This document shows positions 15,922 through 26,763 of a stretch of DNA of 64,000 nucleotides, piece by piece (position 1 is the stretch's first letter; each line of letters opens with the position of its first letter). Source of the stretch: Oscillatoria sp. FACHB-1407 (GTDB lineage: Bacteria > Cyanobacteriota > Cyanobacteriia > Elainellales > Elainellaceae). Below the pieces are notes generated by a model. The model worked only from the letters and a program-made list of their open reading frames with translations, was not told where the DNA came from and ran no database searches. The stretch spans positions 62,001-126,000 of the forward strand of contig NZ_JACJSA010000017.1 in the NCBI RefSeq assembly GCF_014697545.1, read 5' to 3'. Both the position numbers and the translations under genes were made by a program.

Positions 15922-16350
15922 ATGACAGAAACTCTTACTGGACAAACTCCCTTGTTTGGTGGCAGCACCGGCGGTTTACTAAGCAAAGCTGAAGTCGAAG
16001 AAAAATACGCGATTACCTGGACTAGCCCTAAGGAACAGGTGTTTGAGATGCCTACAGGCGGTGCAGCAGTTATGCGTCAAGGAGAGAACCTCCTCTACTT
16101 AGCACGCAAAGAACAATGCATTGCACTAGGTGCTCAATTCCGCACTAAGTTCAAGCCCAAAATCGAAAATTATAAAATCTACCGGGTTTTCCCGAACGGG
16201 GAAATTCAATATCTCCATCCTAAAGATGGAGTCTTCCCTGAGAAGGTCAATCAAGGTCGTCCGTATGTCAACAAAATTGAACGTAACATTGGCAGCAACC
16301 CTGACCCTGCTACTGTTAAATTCAGCGGCAAAAAGACGTTTGACCCCTAA
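15922..16350 (+). CDS. psaD: Photosystem I reaction centre subunit II (PsaD)
   Basis: 142 residues, the normal cyanobacterial PsaD length. It is a stromal-side extrinsic PSI subunit needed for ferredoxin docking and stable PsaC binding. Diagnostic stretches include [18 protein letters not shown] at the N-terminus, [38 protein letters not shown] and the basic end [11 protein letters not shown] 15922 is chosen because mature-like PsaD sequence begins there. An in-frame TTG at 15865 would add an unlikely 19 residues. A strong terminator follows, so the gene is monocistronic. Confidence 0.97.
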   Translation: MTETLTGQTPLFGGSTGGLLSKAEVEEKYAITWTSPKEQVFEMPTGGAAVMRQGENLLYLARKEQCIALGAQFRTKFKPKIENYKIYRVFPNGEIQYLHPKDGVFPEKVNQGRPYVNKIERNIGSNPDPATVKFSGKKTFDP

Positions 16351-16414
16351 GCCAGTTCAGTTCCATAGCTGAACTCTGCTTAACGCTCTTTACCTTCTAT
16401 AACAACTGACTTCT

Positions 16415-16443
16415 GGAGATAGGAAACCCTATCTCCATTTTTG
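16415..16443 (+). terminator. Rho-independent terminator of psaD
   Basis: GGAGATAGG (16415-16423) pairs perfectly with CCTATCTCC (16428-16436) around AAAC, followed by ATTTTTG. It lies 65 bases after the psaD stop. Confidence 0.9.
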
Positions 16444-16479
16444 TTGGCGTAAGGAGATTTCCCGAACACAGAATACCTG

Positions 16480-16700
16480 TAAGGGCGTTTTGCGAAACGC
16501 CCCTGCCGGAAACCGATTGGTAAATTCTTGCTCAGAAATCTCCTAAGGATTGTGGATTTAATAAATCCGCAAACTGTACGGGCGGGTTTAGCAGACTAAT
16601 CTCTGCCCTGCAATGGATTTGACGACAAAACCCGCCCCTACCCAATATCGAACTTATTTAATTCCCATTCCTAAGGGCATTTCACGAAACGTCCCTCACA
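16480..16700 (+). repeat. Dispersed repeat family A with flanking small palindromes
   Basis: The core (16547-16644) reads GATTTAATAAATC, then GTACGGGCGGGTTT, about 35 variable bases, TGCAATGGATTTGACG, and AAAACCCGCCCCTAC, which pairs with the first arm. Small hairpins GGGCGTTTTGCGAAACGCCC (16482-16503) and a decayed version near 16675 flank it. Related copies are at 25377, 45572 and 62380, with degenerate ones near 18617 and 32029. No ORF. Confidence 0.8.
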
Positions 16701-16798
16701 CCCGTTCTAGAAATTGCGGCTAGTGAACCCAAAATCCAACCTCTAAAATCCAAAATCGGTATAGTCCGGATGCCCTCGTGACCCTTAAAATGGAGGGC

Positions 16799-18352
16799 AT
16801 GATTTTTCCAGATTTTGCTCGATTTTCAGAATTTGCTCAACACGGTAACTTCGTTCCGGTCTATCAGGAGTGGGTCGCCGATCTCGAAACCCCTGTGTCT
16901 GCCTGGTATAAGGTGTGCGCTGGGCAACCCTATAGTTTTTTGTTGGAGTCTGTTGAGGGCGGTGAAAACCTCGCTCGTTATAGCTTGCTGGGTTGTGACC
17001 CTGTGTGGATTCTAGAGGCAAAGGGGGATCAAACGACTCAAATCTATCGCGATGGATCTCGACAAGTGTTTGAGGGTGATCCGTTTGAAGCGTTAGAAGC
17101 TTGTTTGCAACCCTACGTCCCGGTGAAGTTGCCGCAACTGCCACCCGGAATTGGCGGTTTGTTCGGTTTTTGGGGCTATGAGTTGATCTCGTGGATTGAG
17201 CCGCGTGTGCCAATCTATCCTGCCAATGAAGATGATTTGCCGGATGGATTGTGGATGCAGATCGATCAATTGCTTGTGTTTGATCAGGTGCAGCGCAAAA
17301 TCTGGGCGATCGCCTATGCAGACTTGCGTGACCCTCAAACCGACCTGGCAACGGCCTATCAACAGGCGTGCGATCGCGTCACCCAAATGGTCGAGAAACT
17401 GCAACTGCCGCTGGTTAGCAAAGACACGGTGTTGGAGTGGCGATCGCCTGCCTCGATTGCTCAAGATGCTCAACCATTCTCTGCACCGCTTTACAGCAGC
17501 AACACGACTAAAGAACAGTTTTGTACCAATGTCGAGCGGGCAAAGGCTCACATCCACGCTGGGGATATCTTTCAAGTGGTGATCTCACAGCGACTTTCTG
17601 CCGAGTATGAGGGTGATCCCTTTGCGTTGTATCGATCGCTGCGGTTGATCAACCCCTCGCCTTACATGGCGTATTTCCACTTTCAGGATTGGCAGATTAT
17701 CGGCTCCAGTCCAGAGGTGATGGTCAAGGTCGAAAACTCGGCAGACAAAATCAGTCGCGTTGCCACCGTCCGCCCGATCGCCGGAACTCGCCCCCGTGGC
17801 AAGACCCCTCAGCAAGATGCAGACCTCGCAGAGGAGTTGCTGCAAGACCCCAAGGAATTGGCAGAACACGTCATGTTAGTGGATTTGGGGCGCAATGATC
17901 TGGGGCGCGTCTGCACCATCGGCACGGTCAAGGTGGACGAGTTGATGGTGATCGAACGCTATTCTCATGTGATGCACATTGTCAGCAACGTGATTGGCGA
18001 ACTCGCCCCTGACAAAACCGCCTGGGATTTACTCAAAGCCTGTTTTCCCGCCGGAACCGTGAGCGGTGCTCCCAAGATTCGGGCAATGGAGATCATTCAC
18101 GACCTGGAACCCTGTCGTCGCGGTCCCTATTCTGGTGCTTACGGCTACTACGACTTTGAGGGACAGTTGAACACAGCGATCGCCATTCGTACGATGGTCG
18201 TTCGCGATCAACTCAACGGCAAACACACCGTTCGCGTTCAGGCAGGAGCAGGTCTAGTAGCCGACTCTGAGCCAGAGCGAGAATACGAGGAAACCCTCAA
18301 CAAAGCACGAGGTATGTTAGAGGCGATTCGGTGTTTGCGATCGGCGCAGTAG
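16799..18352 (+). CDS. trpE: Anthranilate synthase component I
   Basis: 517 residues. It converts chorismate plus ammonia (from TrpG) to anthranilate, the first step of tryptophan synthesis. The N-terminal domain holds the tryptophan feedback site (LLESVEGGENLARYSLLG). The C-terminal chorismate-binding domain has HVMLVDLGRNDLGRV, GTVSGAPKIRAMEII and YSGAYGYYDFEGQLNTAIAIRT. No glutamine amidotransferase domain is fused, so TrpG is separate. The start MIFPDF at 16799 follows GGAGGGC closely. ATG 16790 or GTG 16778 would add a few residues. An STRR tract begins five bases after the stop. No attenuator peptide was seen upstream. Confidence 0.95.
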   Translation: MIFPDFARFSEFAQHGNFVPVYQEWVADLETPVSAWYKVCAGQPYSFLLESVEGGENLARYSLLGCDPVWILEAKGDQTTQIYRDGSRQVFEGDPFEALEACLQPYVPVKLPQLPPGIGGLFGFWGYELISWIEPRVPIYPANEDDLPDGLWMQIDQLLVFDQVQRKIWAIAYADLRDPQTDLATAYQQACDRVTQMVEKLQLPLVSKDTVLEWRSPASIAQDAQPFSAPLYSSNTTKEQFCTNVERAKAHIHAGDIFQVVISQRLSAEYEGDPFALYRSLRLINPSPYMAYFHFQDWQIIGSSPEVMVKVENSADKISRVATVRPIAGTRPRGKTPQQDADLAEELLQDPKELAEHVMLVDLGRNDLGRVCTIGTVKVDELMVIERYSHVMHIVSNVIGELAPDKTAWDLLKACFPAGTVSGAPKIRAMEIIHDLEPCRRGPYSGAYGYYDFEGQLNTAIAIRTMVVRDQLNGKHTVRVQAGAGLVADSEPEREYEETLNKARGMLEAIRCLRSAQ

Positions 18353-18357
18353 ATGGT

Positions 18358-18610
18358 GGTGAGTGGTCAATGGTCAATGGTCAATGGTCAATGGTCAATG
18401 GTCAGTGGTTAATGGTTAATGGTCAATGGTCAATGGTCAATGGTTAATGGTCAGTGGTTAATGGTTAATGGTCAATGGTCAGTGGTTAATGGTGAGTGGT
18501 CAATGGTCAATGGTGAGTGGTTAATGGTGAATGGTCAGTGGTCAATGGTGAGTGGTCAATGGTCAATGGTGAGTGGTCAATGGTCAATGGTCAGTGGTTA
18601 ATGGTCAAGA
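18358..18610 (+). repeat. STRR tract after trpE
   Basis: Heptamers TGGTCAA, TGGTTAA and TGGTGAG start five bases after the trpE stop, in sense orientation. A degenerate family A fragment (GTAGGGGTGGGTTTTGC) follows at about 18617. A short STRR-like relic (GACAATTGACCATTGACTATCG) near 18757 and a pyrimidine tract (18792-18839) complete the spacer up to the next ATG. Confidence 0.88.
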
Positions 18611-18839
18611 GTGACTGTAGGGGTGGGTTTTGCTGTTAAATCTCGCTGAATCCAAGTTTTATCTGCTGAACCCCCCGTATGATGTCGCGGTTATCGATTC
18701 AGATGGGATATTAGCGGTCAAAGGTAACAGACAGTGACAAGCAACGAATGACAGATGACAATTGACCATTGACTATCGACAATTAACGATCGCCTTTTCT
18801 TTTTTCCTTCTTCTCTCTTCTTTTTTCTTTTTTCCCTTC

Positions 18840-19742
18840 ATGCTTCCCTGTAAACCCCCTACTCCTCTGCAATCGGGTGATTTGTTGTGTGTGATCGCGC
18901 CTAGTGGCACATTGCGTGAACAAACTGCCTTTGCGAAAGGAGTAGAAATTTGGCGATCGCACGGCTACCGGGTTGAACTGAGTCCCGGTTATGACGATCG
19001 CTGGGGTTATCTGGCAGGGAAGGATGACCATCGGCGACAGCAGTTGTACAAGGCTTTGACTAACCCCGACTGTCGGGGAGTCCTCTGTGCCAGAGGGGGC
19101 TATGGCGGAGCGCGATTGCTGGAGGAGTGGCAGTGGGTTGAGACGGAACCGAAGTGGTTGATTGGTTTCTCAGACATTACCAGTCTGTTGTGGGGTTTGA
19201 GTCGGCAGGGCATCTCCGGGCTTCATGCGCCATTGCTAACAACTTTAGCGGCGGAACCGGACTGGTCAGTGCAGCGGTTGTTTGACTGGGTGCAGGGGCG
19301 ATCGCTCCCTGCCTTGCAAGGCGTCGGATGGGGTGGTGGCACTGCTCAGGGTTTGTTGCTTCCGGCTAACCTTACGGTGGCGACTCACCTGCTCCATACA
19401 GCGGTTCAGCCTGATTTGGAGGGAGTGATTTTGGCGTTAGAGGATGTCTCAGAAGCTCCCTATCGCATCGATCGCATGTTGACTCAGTGGCGCATGACGG
19501 GCATATTCCACAAGATACGAGGCATTGCTGTAGGGCGGTTTAGCCAGTGTGACCCACCGCCTAACATTCCTAGCTTTACGATTGAGGAAGTCTTGCGCGA
19601 TCGCCTCGCCGATCTGGGCATCCCGATTGTCTCGGAGTTGCCCTTTGGTCACGATGGGGTAAATGCGGCGTTACCCGTCGGTGTGCCAGTAGAGTTGGAT
19701 GGCGATCGCGGTACGTTAGGGGCAATTACCTTTGCCTTCTAA
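18840..19742 (+). CDS. LD-carboxypeptidase, peptidase family S66
   Basis: 300 residues, LdcA/MccF family. It is predicted to cleave the terminal D-Ala from murein tetrapeptides in cytoplasmic recycling (a self-immunity role against microcin-like peptides is the family alternative). Visible motifs are IAPSG near the N-terminus, GGYGGARLL, the nucleophile Ser in IGFSDITSLLWGL, the catalytic Glu in LALEDV, and the His in FGHDGVNAALPVG. The start at ATG 18840 abuts a pure pyrimidine tract with no Shine-Dalgarno sequence. An upstream ATG at 18762 lies in repeat DNA and is rejected. It overlaps the next, convergent gene by four bases. Confidence 0.9.
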   Translation: MLPCKPPTPLQSGDLLCVIAPSGTLREQTAFAKGVEIWRSHGYRVELSPGYDDRWGYLAGKDDHRRQQLYKALTNPDCRGVLCARGGYGGARLLEEWQWVETEPKWLIGFSDITSLLWGLSRQGISGLHAPLLTTLAAEPDWSVQRLFDWVQGRSLPALQGVGWGGGTAQGLLLPANLTVATHLLHTAVQPDLEGVILALEDVSEAPYRIDRMLTQWRMTGIFHKIRGIAVGRFSQCDPPPNIPSFTIEEVLRDRLADLGIPIVSELPFGHDGVNAALPVGVPVELDGDRGTLGAITFAF

Positions 19743-20908
19743 AAAAGAGACAGATTGAAATTGATGGAAGCCCCAAAAATAAAACTGTTGAAATTGATAT
19801 CTGGATCAGACGAGTCACCAAAGCTAAACCCACCAAACACGCTGGCGCGGGTATTGGAAGACAAGTAGTAGTTGAGTTCCGTCGTTAGCTGATGGTAGAC
19901 ATCATTGCGGTCTTGACGTGTAAAGTCTGTTAGAGCAATTTGATAGTCTAATTCAACACTAAAATCGGGCGGTAGATCATAATTGAGTGACACTCCTAGC
20001 GTATTACCAACCCGACTGCGATCGCTTGGATCAGTGAAACGCAAACGTAACTGATAGAAGCTATCGAGAGTTAAATTAGAGTTCAGGCGATCGCGCCGCG
20101 ATAGTACGAACCAAGCAGAATAATCGTTTAAAAAGCGATCGCCTGAATTGGCATCAATGAACTGTTGATTGCTTAGACTGATTTCACCGTAGGTGTTTGG
20201 TAATAACTGCTGTTGAACACCAATTTGCACACCAAAGTTATTGTAATCTAGCTCAGGTAAGCGGCTATAGCGCGTCAGGTTGCCATTGATGGCTGCAATC
20301 ATTTGGGTTTGTGGACCCAAACTAGGAACAGCTAACAGTGTTGCGCCAGCACTCAACAGCTGATCATTAACCGGATCAAAATCATCCAATAAAATGTTGT
20401 CACTTCTTAAATAGTTAACGCCACCCAGCAGAAAAACAGTTTCATTGGGTTCGTTGGTTTGTTCTATTGTGAGTTCCCGTTCGCGTAATCTCAAAATGCC
20501 CAGTTCTGGGTCGCCTGTTTCAGTTAAATCATCTGTACTTGCATCCGGCTCGCTAGTCGGGTTAGAAGGGGTTTCATCTTCGAGGGGCAGCGTTGCAGGA
20601 TAACCGGACGGCAAGGCAGGAGTTTCAGGATAAGGAGCCGCAGGAAGCTCTTTTGGAGTTGCTGTTGTCTGGAGCGATGAAGCAGATAAACCCTGCTGCT
20701 CCAGAGGCATAGAAGGGATTTTGATAGGGGCGATCGCCATAGCCACAGGAGCGGTTGAGGGGCGATCGGGGCTTGGTTGAGATGCCGTTGCATCGGGAGA
20801 CTCAACCTTAAGGGGAATAGCCGGGTTGGCGACAGCATTTTCAGAAACGCTGAGTAGCAAACCAATCCAGAGAATCGAATAACCAACCAAACCTTTCGTA
20901 CAATTCAC
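19739..20908 (-). CDS. Exported outer-membrane beta-barrel-like protein
   Basis: 389 residues with a signal peptide (hydrophobic SILWIGLLLSVS, cleavage probably after AVA) and a Pro/Ser/Thr-rich region to about residue 130. From about 150 there are alternating strands (NLTRYSRLPELDYNNFGVQIGVQQQL, LNYDLPPDFSVELDYQIAL). It ends in FGASINFNLSLF, a terminal-Phe strand typical of Bam-inserted barrels. Function is unknown. Porin-like or surface assembly roles are possible. Start ATG 20908 is the only good one. The adjacent minus-strand gene upstream encodes a FecR protein, which may be co-expressed. Confidence 0.6.
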   Translation of the reverse strand: MNCTKGLVGYSILWIGLLLSVSENAVANPAIPLKVESPDATASQPSPDRPSTAPVAMAIAPIKIPSMPLEQQGLSASSLQTTATPKELPAAPYPETPALPSGYPATLPLEDETPSNPTSEPDASTDDLTETGDPELGILRLRERELTIEQTNEPNETVFLLGGVNYLRSDNILLDDFDPVNDQLLSAGATLLAVPSLGPQTQMIAAINGNLTRYSRLPELDYNNFGVQIGVQQQLLPNTYGEISLSNQQFIDANSGDRFLNDYSAWFVLSRRDRLNSNLTLDSFYQLRLRFTDPSDRSRVGNTLGVSLNYDLPPDFSVELDYQIALTDFTRQDRNDVYHQLTTELNYYLSSNTRASVFGGFSFGDSSDPDINFNSFIFGASINFNLSLF

Positions 20909-20989
20909 GTTTCATTGAGGGTAGAAGGGAAAGTTGCTGCTTGTGACTGCCGCTATCTACTTGAAAAATCGCCCATTGCCATTACCGGA

Positions 20990-22507
<1,518 letters not shown>

Positions 22508-22848
22508 AAAGGCTGTAATTAAAAAAGGCTGTCATTAAAATCAGTAAGAATCTAGCTTAACCGCTCTTCCGACACCCGCTTGAGCAATCCGGATTATAAT
22601 CCAACACAAAAAATCTCAAAATTCTCTGTCGATTTTTTGTAGATGCTAGAGTCCTGACTCAACCTGACTTAATTAGCTGCCGATCTATCCAGCAACACCC
22701 ATCAAAATTTGCAGTTGTGATAAACACAGCAGGAGTAACCTGCAATTTACCCTTACAAACCGATCATGATCTCTGGTGAAGCCAGCAGCATGACCAACAT
22801 CCCATCATATTGGCTCAACTGAAAAGTCAAACGCAACCGTATGTCGGA
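22508..22848. other. Intergenic region between kinase and FecR genes, nothing recognised
   Basis: About 340 bases hold the promoter of the FecR gene (minus strand) and the end of the kinase transcript. No clear hairpin, repeat family member or small gene was seen. Confidence 0.5.
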
Positions 22849-25299
22849 TTATCCCTCTGAACCTTCACTACCCGGATCAACCCAGTCTTTGGGTAACGTG
22901 ACAGTGACATCGGGTAACGCAGCATCATCCAGATCAACCCAGTCTTCGGGTAACGCGACCGTGTCATTGGATAACGTGACATCGGTCAGGGGTGTTTCGT
23001 CTGCCAACAGGTCATCCTCTAGCTCAGCCATTTTTTGAGGAATCGCTAAAGCACTAAACAGTGAAGCAAGGTCAGCTTTTACAGCCTGCACCGATGGATA
23101 TCGTTGGGTAAAGTCGTGGTGTATCATCTGCGTTAGCACAGCTTCTACCTCAGGAGAAATAACCAGATCTGGAGTTTTCCAGGAAATCGTTCCAGTCTTT
23201 GCGTCCTGGTTGAGGGTATGGGGATGACGACCTGTAAGCCCTTCGATGCAAATCATCCCCAAGGCATAAATGTCGCTGTTGAATTGAGGATATCCGGCAG
23301 ATTGTTCTCCTGGCATATAACCCGGTGTGCCGACTGAAACCGTAAACTGACTGTGTTTTTCGTTGGTTGCTGCCAACTGAGTTGTAATTTTTTTGGCAAT
23401 GCCAAAGTCAATTAAAACGAGTCTGCCATCCGCTTGTCGTCGAATGATATTGGAGGGTTTGAGGTCACGGTGAATCACACCCTGACGATGGACAAATTCC
23501 AATACCCCCAGCAAATCGTAGAGAATTTGCAAAATCTGCGTTTCAGAGGGCAATTGTCGTCGTCCAATTTCAATGGTCAGGGGGTGTCCTGCGATAAATT
23601 CCTGCACCAGATAAAATTCATGATTTTCTTCAAAGGTAGCTAGCAGTTGGGGAATCTGGTCGTGTTGCCCCAGACGTTCCAGGGTTTCTGCTTCGGTAAT
23701 AAACAGGCGTCGAGCTAGCCTCAAGGTTTTTGGGTTATCACTCACGACTCGCAACTGTTTAACAACGCAAAGCGGGTTGCCAGGACGCTGTAAATCTTTT
23801 GCAATGTAGGTTTCGCTAAATCCGCCTGACCCCAACACCTTGGCAATTTCATAGCGTCCGCTTAAGACTTTTCCCGCCAGAATTGATTCTCGCTGATGTA
23901 GAAGATCTTGCAAATCCTCTTGCTGGCTAATGATCTCCTGCACGACGGGTGAAGTCATATAGAGCTTGAGCGTTGCTCGAAGCCGCTGTTTTCTAATTTG
24001 CTCTCGAATGGTACCCACGACAAGCTGCGACAACCCACTGAGGACGATCGCCCCTACTGGAACTGCTGTTGGCACAATCAATCGCGCCTGCACAAATAGA
24101 CCGTAGCTCAGTCCCAACCAGGCTGCCGCGATCGCCGCTGCCCACCCCAGGCGACGGAAGGGAGCTTGGGGGCGGGTTAAAAGCCATGTTGCCAGCACTA
24201 GACCTACCAGCACCAGCCCGCTGCGTAACTGAATTTGTGGAACGGCTTCTCGAACAGATTTATCCTCTAGCAAACTGGCGATCGCATTTGCGTGAACTTC
24301 AACCCCAGTCATCGCCTGGGGGTAGAGCGCACTTTTGGAAAACGGAGCAGCTTGAAAATCTTGATGGAGGGTAGCTGTTGAACCAATGAGAACAATTTTG
24401 TCTCTGAAATACTCGCCCGATTGCAAATAGTCTTCCCAGGTTGTCGCATCCAAAACGTACCAAAATGGCACATGCTCAAAGCTTTGAGCTGACCCATAGA
24501 AAAAAATAGAGCTGTCCTTGGGAGCCGCAACAGGCACCTGAGCAGACTGCAAAGTAGCCGATGCAAACGATGGCAACTGCTCTAAAACAGCAGCCTGTAC
24601 AGGTGGCGCATTTTCTAAAAGCTGGGTCAAAAAGCGATCGCCATACCGATGAATCCGCCCATCTGGTTCTATTAAAAAGTTGATAAAGCCCGCGCATTTT
24701 GAAGCATCACAAAACTCTGGCAGTGGGACTGTTAGTTGGGTTGTGATGCCTTGCGGCGTTTCTGTTTCAGCATATTGAGCGGCCAATACAACTCGCCCGG
24801 CATGACGCTGTAAGCTCTGAGCCAATCGCTGATCGTCGGCTTCGCCATAGATGCTGGGCGTCGAAAAAATCACATCAACGCCTACCGCCCTGGCTCCAGC
24901 GGCCATCAGTTTGTCAATCACCGTAGCATAGGCGGTTCGTTGCCACGGCCAGCTTTGAATTGGCTCTAGTGTTGCATAACGTTGAGGATCAGAGCGAAAA
25001 AACTCCCCTTGAGCCAGCGACTCCTCATCAATCGCTAAAATCACCACCTCTGACGGTGGAGTGACGGGTCCCCGCAATTCAAAAAAAATGGTCTGCACCT
25101 GCCGCTCCAGGAGTTGCACCAACCCGATATTGAGTCCTGTGGTTGTCGCGGCGGCTAACACCCAAATCCAGCCAACCAGTCGCCCCCAATCGGCTTCTTT
25201 AAGCCATCGTTTTGTGACCGTTCCCTCTGTGTCATTGGACTGGGAGCGATCGCCAGATTGAGCATTACGGACAGAACCAGGAGCAGGTTCTTGTTTCAT
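22849..25299 (-). CDS. CHASE2-domain serine/threonine protein kinase
   Basis: 816 residues. A cytoplasmic N-terminus, a membrane segment (LVGWIWVLAAATTTGLNIGL), then an extracytoplasmic CHASE2 sensor (about 70-345; VVILAIDEESL, AVGVDVIFSTPS, IVLIGSTATLHQDF). Two or three membrane segments follow (about 360-430), then a Hanks-type kinase (about 475-745: VLGSGGFSETY, VIHRDLKPSNII with catalytic Asp, DFGIAK). The acidic tail carries imperfect repeats with LPEDWVD/LPKDWVD. It should transduce an unknown external signal by protein phosphorylation. This architecture is common in cyanobacteria. Start ATG 25299. Confidence 0.93.
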   Translation of the reverse strand: MKQEPAPGSVRNAQSGDRSQSNDTEGTVTKRWLKEADWGRLVGWIWVLAAATTTGLNIGLVQLLERQVQTIFFELRGPVTPPSEVVILAIDEESLAQGEFFRSDPQRYATLEPIQSWPWQRTAYATVIDKLMAAGARAVGVDVIFSTPSIYGEADDQRLAQSLQRHAGRVVLAAQYAETETPQGITTQLTVPLPEFCDASKCAGFINFLIEPDGRIHRYGDRFLTQLLENAPPVQAAVLEQLPSFASATLQSAQVPVAAPKDSSIFFYGSAQSFEHVPFWYVLDATTWEDYLQSGEYFRDKIVLIGSTATLHQDFQAAPFSKSALYPQAMTGVEVHANAIASLLEDKSVREAVPQIQLRSGLVLVGLVLATWLLTRPQAPFRRLGWAAAIAAAWLGLSYGLFVQARLIVPTAVPVGAIVLSGLSQLVVGTIREQIRKQRLRATLKLYMTSPVVQEIISQQEDLQDLLHQRESILAGKVLSGRYEIAKVLGSGGFSETYIAKDLQRPGNPLCVVKQLRVVSDNPKTLRLARRLFITEAETLERLGQHDQIPQLLATFEENHEFYLVQEFIAGHPLTIEIGRRQLPSETQILQILYDLLGVLEFVHRQGVIHRDLKPSNIIRRQADGRLVLIDFGIAKKITTQLAATNEKHSQFTVSVGTPGYMPGEQSAGYPQFNSDIYALGMICIEGLTGRHPHTLNQDAKTGTISWKTPDLVISPEVEAVLTQMIHHDFTQRYPSVQAVKADLASLFSALAIPQKMAELEDDLLADETPLTDVTLSNDTVALPEDWVDLDDAALPDVTVTLPKDWVDPGSEGSEG

Positions 25300-25376
25300 G
25301 GCTGGAATCGTTTATTCGTCAACTACAACCGATGCTCCCCATTCTGACAAATCAGTCTTGAAATTCCGTACCTTCA

Positions 25377-25476
25377 GGATCGTGGATTTAATATATCCGC
25401 AAACGGTACGGGCAGGGTTAGTAGACGCATCTTTACCTTGCAATGGATTTGACGGCAAAACCTGCTCCTACCCAAC
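25377..25476 (+). repeat. Dispersed repeat family A copy
   Basis: GGATTTAATATATCCGCAAACGGTACGG-type start and GACGGCAAAACCTGCTCCTACC-type end, with complementary arms (one mismatch relative to the consensus). About 100 bases, no ORF. Confidence 0.75.
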
Positions 25477-25644
25477 CTCTAACTTAACGCGATGTGTAAC
25501 TAATTTGCCCTCATTCCAACCCTTCTTCTGTAGGAGAAGGGCTTCCAAGAGTTTCAGTTCCCACTCCTGTGGGCTACGGTGTACATACATCTTTGCTTTG
25601 TCAACGAAACACTTGGTTACTACAATGAGTTCGAGAATCAGGCA

Positions 25645-25712
25645 TTGGGGGATTCTCCCCCAAACCCCCGATTGGGGGACGCCACTGCCTCCCCCAAACC
25701 CCCTAGCAGAAG
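25645..25712. other. C-rich palindromic region
   Basis: TTGGGGGATTCTCCCCCAA (25645-25663) is a perfect hairpin, followed by further CCCCCAAACCCCC blocks to 25712. Similar G/C-skewed stem sequences appear in family C elements. It could be a decayed mini-element. No coding signal in the surrounding 25300-25922. Confidence 0.5.
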
Positions 25713-25922
25713 GTGTTTCGGTTAACCCAAAGGCGCGCTTCGCATCGGTTCCAAGTACGGGTGCTTCTGATTGGGTCAAGACCTTTGATGGTGGAAGTTT
25801 CAGAAAAGCCGCATATGGGGATAACTTATCCAATTTTCAGACCTTAGGACACGCGATCGCGCTTTATGTAGACTCGTCTTTCACCCCCTACTCCCTACTC
25901 CCTACTCCCCATTCCCCACTCT

Positions 25923-26597
25923 CTAACTTGCCTGTTCCTCTAATCGTTTGAGTGAAATAGTCGCAGACGTGGCAACGTTAGAATTGCTGTCTTTTTCCAG
26001 GTACTTCAACGCTGAGATGCTTTTGGGCGAAGGCATATGCCCCAGTGCCTCTGCCAGTCGTTGCCGCACCAACCAATCTTCGGATTGGGCAAACCGCAGA
26101 ATGTGATCGACGGCATCAACGGCTTTGAGTTCTCCCAGAGCGGCGATCGCGGCTTGATGCAACACCACTTCATCACTGTCCAATGCTTTAATCAAAGCGT
26201 CACGTGCCCGTAAATCCTTCAAATTTCCCAATGCCACCGCTGCACTAAAACGCACGAGCCAATCGGTGTCCTCATAAAACGCTCGAATCAGCGGTTCCAG
26301 TGCTCTGGGATCTTCCAGGTAGCCCAACGCCCCTGCCGCATCGGCGCGAATGCCATAGTCGGGGTCAGTCTCCAGCAACTTGACCAGAATGGGATAACAT
26401 TCGTCAGTTTGCTTGACGCCCAGCGCAAACACTGCCATTGAGCGAATTTGCAGATTGTCATCGTCTAACACTTTTTTGATTAAAGGCACTGCCTCATCTG
26501 CTGTGACGTCACGCAAAGCAGCCAGTGCCAACATGCGGTCTTTGGAATCCTGGCTTTCGAGTTGAGTAGCGAGCTGTGCTAAATCGGGTTGAATCAT
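25923..26597 (-). CDS. HEAT-repeat protein (NblB/CpcE-like)
   Basis: 224 residues built of about six HEAT/PBS-lyase-type repeats (for example LIKKVLDDDNLQIRSMAVFAL, LLETDPDYGIRADAAGALGY, FYEDTDWLVRFSAAVALGNL). This length and repeat type match NblB, which assists phycobilisome breakdown, and the E/F-type phycobilin lyases, but the family also includes unrelated scaffolds. No phycobiliprotein gene is nearby, so the bilin role is a suggestion. Start ATG 26597, monocistronic. Confidence 0.8.
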   Translation of the reverse strand: MIQPDLAQLATQLESQDSKDRMLALAALRDVTADEAVPLIKKVLDDDNLQIRSMAVFALGVKQTDECYPILVKLLETDPDYGIRADAAGALGYLEDPRALEPLIRAFYEDTDWLVRFSAAVALGNLKDLRARDALIKALDSDEVVLHQAAIAALGELKAVDAVDHILRFAQSEDWLVRQRLAEALGHMPSPKSISALKYLEKDSNSNVATSATISLKRLEEQAS

Positions 26598-26763
26598 GAA
26601 TTTTGTTTACATAACTTTATATTTACCTATCTTGATTATAGACGGTTGGGCGATCGCGACCCTGTATTTTGAAGCTTAGAATAAGTGAGTCGTTGAGCTT
26701 AACGTGAACAGATTTGTTTTGTAACCCCCGTTCGGAAGAATTGGGGGATAGGTTTGGTGAGAT

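Noticed and set aside
1632-18610. CRISPR arrays
   Set aside because: The tandem units are 7 bases with no unique spacers of constant length, and no cas genes occur.
25298-25951. 217-codon plus ORF before the HEAT gene
   Set aside because: It covers a family A repeat and C-rich palindromes and has no family resemblance.
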